Source: Xanthobacter agilis
GTDB lineage: Bacteria > Pseudomonadota > Alphaproteobacteria > Rhizobiales > Xanthobacteraceae
Length of the DNA: 53,182 nucleotides
Direction of reading: 5' to 3'
Assembly (NCBI RefSeq): GCF_021730435.1
Contig: NZ_JABWGX010000032.1
Location: 1-53,182 of the forward strand
Position numbers and translations under genes: made by a program. This document shows, piece by piece, positions 50,548 through 53,182 of the stretch; the first letter of the stretch is position 1, and each line of letters starts with the position of its first letter. The notes under the pieces were generated by a model. It saw only the letters and a program-made list of their open reading frames with translations. It made no database searches and was not told where the DNA came from.

Positions 50548-51645
50548 TCAGTTGGCGAAGCGGAAGTGCAGCACGTCGCCGTCGGCGACCACATAGTCCT
50601 TGCCTTCCAGGCGGAACCGCCCGGCCTCGCGGGCACCCGCCTCGCCCTTGAACTTCACATAGTCCTCGAACGCGACCGTCTCGGCGCGGATGAAGCCCTT
50701 CTCGAAGTCGGAATGGATCACGCCGGCCGCGGCCGGGGCCTTGGTGCCGGCGGTGATGGTCCAGGCCCGCGCCTCCTTCGGCCCCACAGTGAAATAGGTC
50801 AGGAGCTGCAGCAGGTCGTAGCCGGCGCGGATGACCCGGTTGAGGCCCGGCTCGTCAAGCTCGATGGCCTCCAGATACTCCCGCTGCTCGTCCGGCGGCA
50901 GCACCGCGATCTCGCTCTCGATCTTGGCCGAGACCACCACCGCCTTTGCCCCTTCTTCCTTGGCGCGGGCGAACACCTGCGCCGAAAGGGCATTGCCCTC
51001 CTGGGCCGATCCCTCCTCCACATTGCACACATAGAGCACCGGCTTGGCGGAGAGCAGGCCCAGCTGGTTGAACAGCTTGCGCTCCTCCGGCTTCACCTCG
51101 GCGAGACGGGCCGGCTTGCCCTCGCGCAGCAGAACCAGCGCGCGGGTGACGAGGTCCAGCGTCTCCTTGGCCTCCTTGTCGGCGCCCTTGGCCTTCTTCT
51201 CCAGCGTGGAGAAGCGCTTCTCCAGGCTGTCGAGATCGGCCAGCATCAGCTCCGTCTCGATGGTCTCGATGTCGTTGATGGGGGCAATCTTGCCCTCCAC
51301 ATGGGTCACGTCGCCATCCTCGAAGCAGCGCACCACATGGGCGATGGCGTCGCACTCGCGGATATTGGCCAGGAACTGGTTGCCGAGCCCCTCTCCCTTG
51401 GAGGCGCCGCGCACGAGGCCCGCGATATCCACGAAGGTGAGGCGGGTGGGGATGATCTGCCCCGAGCCGGCGATCTCCGCCAGGGTGTCGAGGCGCGGAT
51501 CAGGCACCGCCACGTCGCCCACATTCGGCTCGATGGTGCAGAACGGATAGTTGGCGGCCTGGGCCGCGGCGGTCTGGGTGAGGGCGTTGAAGAGAGTCGA
51601 CTTGCCCACGTTCGGCAGGCCGACGATGCCGCATTTGAAGCCCAT
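50548..51645 (-). CDS. ychF: Redox-regulated ATPase YchF (Obg family)
   Basis: A 365-residue P-loop ATPase of the Obg/OLA1 family involved in translation and stress responses. The P-loop GLPNVGKST lies at residues 8-16, with FVDIAGLVRGASKGEGLGN in switch II. The coiled-coil insert is around residues 130-180 and the C-terminal TGS domain ends DGDVLHFRFAN. The start at 51645 gives MGFKCGIVGLPN, the family N-terminus. It lies 160 bp downstream of pth. Confidence 0.96.
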   Translation of the reverse strand: MGFKCGIVGLPNVGKSTLFNALTQTAAAQAANYPFCTIEPNVGDVAVPDPRLDTLAEIAGSGQIIPTRLTFVDIAGLVRGASKGEGLGNQFLANIRECDAIAHVVRCFEDGDVTHVEGKIAPINDIETIETELMLADLDSLEKRFSTLEKKAKGADKEAKETLDLVTRALVLLREGKPARLAEVKPEERKLFNQLGLLSAKPVLYVCNVEEGSAQEGNALSAQVFARAKEEGAKAVVVSAKIESEIAVLPPDEQREYLEAIELDEPGLNRVIRAGYDLLQLLTYFTVGPKEARAWTITAGTKAPAAAGVIHSDFEKGFIRAETVAFEDYVKFKGEAGAREAGRFRLEGKDYVVADGDVLHFRFAN

Positions 51646-51805
51646 GACGATACTCAAGGTTGCCCCGCCGTTCGATCGCTCGGCGGGGTGACGGGAAGGA
51701 AAATGGCCTGCGGCCTGGGATCGCCCCTCGCATATCGTCCAAGAGGTTTGTCGCGCAACCCCGCATCCGCCGCACCGGGACACTTCCCGTCGCGAGGGCG
51801 CGCCC

Positions 51806-52414
51806 TCAGCCCTTTTCGCCCACCCGCTTCGGATCGGAAAAGCCCTGGGCCTCCATGAACAGGTGCGCGCGGTTCTGGAATTCGTCCGGGCGGCCGGTCA
51901 CCAGTTGATCGGCGAAATCGGCGCAGGCGTCGCACAGGGCATCGAGCCAGCCCTTTTCGCTCTTGGCGAAATCGCCGAGCACATAGGGCATCACCATCGC
52001 CTTGTCGCCGGGATGACCGATGCCGAGCCGCACCCGCCAATACTCGTTGCCACACTGGGCGGTGATGGAGCGCAGGCCGTTATGGCCGGCGTTGCCGCCG
52101 CCCTTCTTGATGCGCAGCCTGGCCGGGGGCAGGTCGAGCTCGTCGTGGAAGACGATGATGTGGTCGAGGGGGATCTTGTAGAAACGCATGGCCTCGCCGA
52201 CGGCGCGCCCGCTCTCGTTCATGTAGGTCTCGGGGAAAAGCGCGATCACTTTTTCCCCGGCGATCTCGCCTTCCGCCGCCATGGATTGGAAGCGCCGGCG
52301 CAGCGGGCCGAGACGGTGTCGCCGGCAAATGGCGTCAAGCGCCATGAAGCCGATGTTGTGCCGGTTGCCGGCGTATTTCGGGCCGGGATTGCCGAGCCCT
52401 GCGAACAGGAACAT
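51806..52414 (-). CDS. pth: Peptidyl-tRNA hydrolase
   Basis: Recycles peptidyl-tRNA released from stalled ribosomes. 202 residues with the bacterial Pth1 signature: GLGNPGPKYAGNRHNIGF (catalytic His19 and Asn9, numbering from this start), FHDELDLP with the catalytic Asp, and KKGGGNAGHNGLRS. The C-terminus is slightly extended. It is preceded by a long hairpin separating it from rplY; the order rplY-pth-ychF is standard in alphaproteobacteria. Confidence 0.96.
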   Translation of the reverse strand: MFLFAGLGNPGPKYAGNRHNIGFMALDAICRRHRLGPLRRRFQSMAAEGEIAGEKVIALFPETYMNESGRAVGEAMRFYKIPLDHIIVFHDELDLPPARLRIKKGGGNAGHNGLRSITAQCGNEYWRVRLGIGHPGDKAMVMPYVLGDFAKSEKGWLDALCDACADFADQLVTGRPDEFQNRAHLFMEAQGFSDPKRVGEKG

Positions 52415-52471
52415 GAGGCGCCTCCGGCCCGAAACGTGTCCGATCGACCTTTTCGTGGCCGCTGGGGATCA

Positions 52472-52504
52472 GGTGAAGATCGGCCTTAAAGGCCGGTCTT
52501 CACC
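52472..52504 (-). terminator. Near-perfect hairpin between rplY and pth
   Basis: A 16-bp inverted repeat with one T.G pair and a single central base spans 52472-52504 (arm ends GGTGAAGA and TCTTCACC). It is 16 nt past the rplY stop and 58 nt before the pth start. It has no U-tract. It may be a partial terminator or processing site that lowers pth-ychF expression relative to rplY. Confidence 0.6.
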
Positions 52505-52520
52505 CAATTCAGGGCCAGGC

Positions 52521-53132
52521 TCAGGCCTTGGTCTCTTCCGCAGCCGCAGCCACCGCGGCCTCGGGAGCCACCGTCGGCGCCATCACGGTGGCGAGGGTGT
52601 CGTCGCCATGGCCGGCCCAGGTCACGCCCGCCGGGAGCTGCACCGTGGACAGGTGGAAGATGTCGCCGAAATTGGCGCCGGTCAGGTCCACCACCACAGC
52701 CTCGGGGATCGAGTCGGCCGGGGCATCGAGCTCCACCGCGTGGGTCACCACGTTGAGGGTGCCGCCCGCCTTGAGCGCCGGGGAAGCGTCCTGGTTCACG
52801 AAATGAACCGGCACTTCCACGGTGAGGGTCGTGCCCTTGGACACCCGCAGAAAGTCCACGTGCATGGGGAAGTCCTTCACCACGTCCATCTGATAGTCGC
52901 GCGGAATGACACGGTGCTTGGCGCCGTCCACGTCGATCTCGAACAGGGTGGTGAGGAAGTGGCCCGCATAGATGGCCTTGTTGATCTCGACGAAGTTCAG
53001 CGAGATCGTCACGGGTTCCTGCTTTTCGCCGTAGATCACGGCGGGCACGCGTCCGGCGCGGCGCTCAGCACGGGCGGCCCCCTTGCCGGCCCGCGCGCGC
53101 GCCACAGCCTTCAGTTCCTTGATGGCGGTCAT
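52521..53132 (-). CDS. rplY: 50S ribosomal protein L25/general stress protein Ctc
   Basis: 5S rRNA-binding ribosomal protein, long (CTC/TL5) form of 203 residues. The N-terminal L25 domain runs to about residue 95 (AVARARAGKGAARAERRAGRVPAVIYG). The C-terminal TL5-like beta domain includes VPVHFVNQDASPALKAGGTLNVVTH, then an Ala/Glu-rich tail. The ATG at 53132 (MTAIKELKAVAR) matches the family start. Its promoter lies to the right, partly outside the window. Confidence 0.95.
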   Translation of the reverse strand: MTAIKELKAVARARAGKGAARAERRAGRVPAVIYGEKQEPVTISLNFVEINKAIYAGHFLTTLFEIDVDGAKHRVIPRDYQMDVVKDFPMHVDFLRVSKGTTLTVEVPVHFVNQDASPALKAGGTLNVVTHAVELDAPADSIPEAVVVDLTGANFGDIFHLSTVQLPAGVTWAGHGDDTLATVMAPTVAPEAAVAAAAEETKA

Positions 53133-53182
53133 GGCAAATATCCTGAAATCTTGAGGGTCCAAAACAGCCAGCGGCCGCTTGT

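Overview
The window is chromosomal DNA from a high-G+C alphaproteobacterium, most likely a member of the Hyphomicrobiales close to the Xanthobacteraceae (Xanthobacter/Starkeya/Azorhizobium type). This rests on strong G/C third-position bias, an IalB-family protein, an FNR/FixK-type box, twin exported 'carbohydrate-binding family V/XII'-like proteins, and core gene orders such as dapF-mtaB-ftsY, purM-purN, chorismate mutase-hisC-tyrA and rplY-pth-ychF. I see no tRNA, rRNA, CRISPR array, transposase or phage gene. Species assignment is inference.

Left part (1-10.5 kb): typA and a small potassium-channel-like gene are followed by an accessory hemoprotein island. It holds an animal-type heme peroxidase homologue (minus strand), a divergent LuxR-HTH regulator, a RoxA-like di-heme cytochrome c and a cytochrome P450 whose start overlaps the cytochrome gene. 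In my by-eye alignment the peroxidase homologue lacks both the distal and proximal heme-pocket histidines. A secreted ricin-type lectin and a TetR regulator follow.

Catabolic block (10.7-17.1 kb, all minus strand): scoA-scoB, acyl-CoA dehydrogenase, APH-type kinase, 3-hydroxyacyl-CoA dehydrogenase and thiolase. The kinase/ACAD pair resembles LvaA/LvaC of levulinate and 4-hydroxyacid catabolism. With the other genes it could take a 4-hydroxyacyl-CoA to acetyl-CoA. Two kinds of candidate TetR-family operator lie in this block.

Middle part (17.5-35.7 kb): leuA is preceded by a leucine-rich leader peptide and hairpins that look like a transcription attenuator. Then come a DinB protein and two very large exported paralogues (854 and 954 aa) flanking an aquaporin gene. 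One of them carries a 117-bp tandem repeat and an AT-rich poly-Asn island. purM-purN, a molybdopterin oxidoreductase, a TerC protein, ndk, a divergent TetR/aldo-keto reductase pair with a palindromic operator, and a small membrane protein behind a perfect FNR/FixK box follow.

Right part (35.7-53.2 kb) is mostly housekeeping: ftsY, mtaB, dapF, thpR, a YkvA protein, a quinone-reductase-like gene, ialB, rlmN, an internally deleted glyoxalase-fold remnant, the chorismate mutase-hisC-tyrA operon, three MaoC-like genes next to ychF, then pth and rplY. Most transcription units end in hairpins, which are listed. No sequence search or folding program was run; family assignments are from motif recognition.
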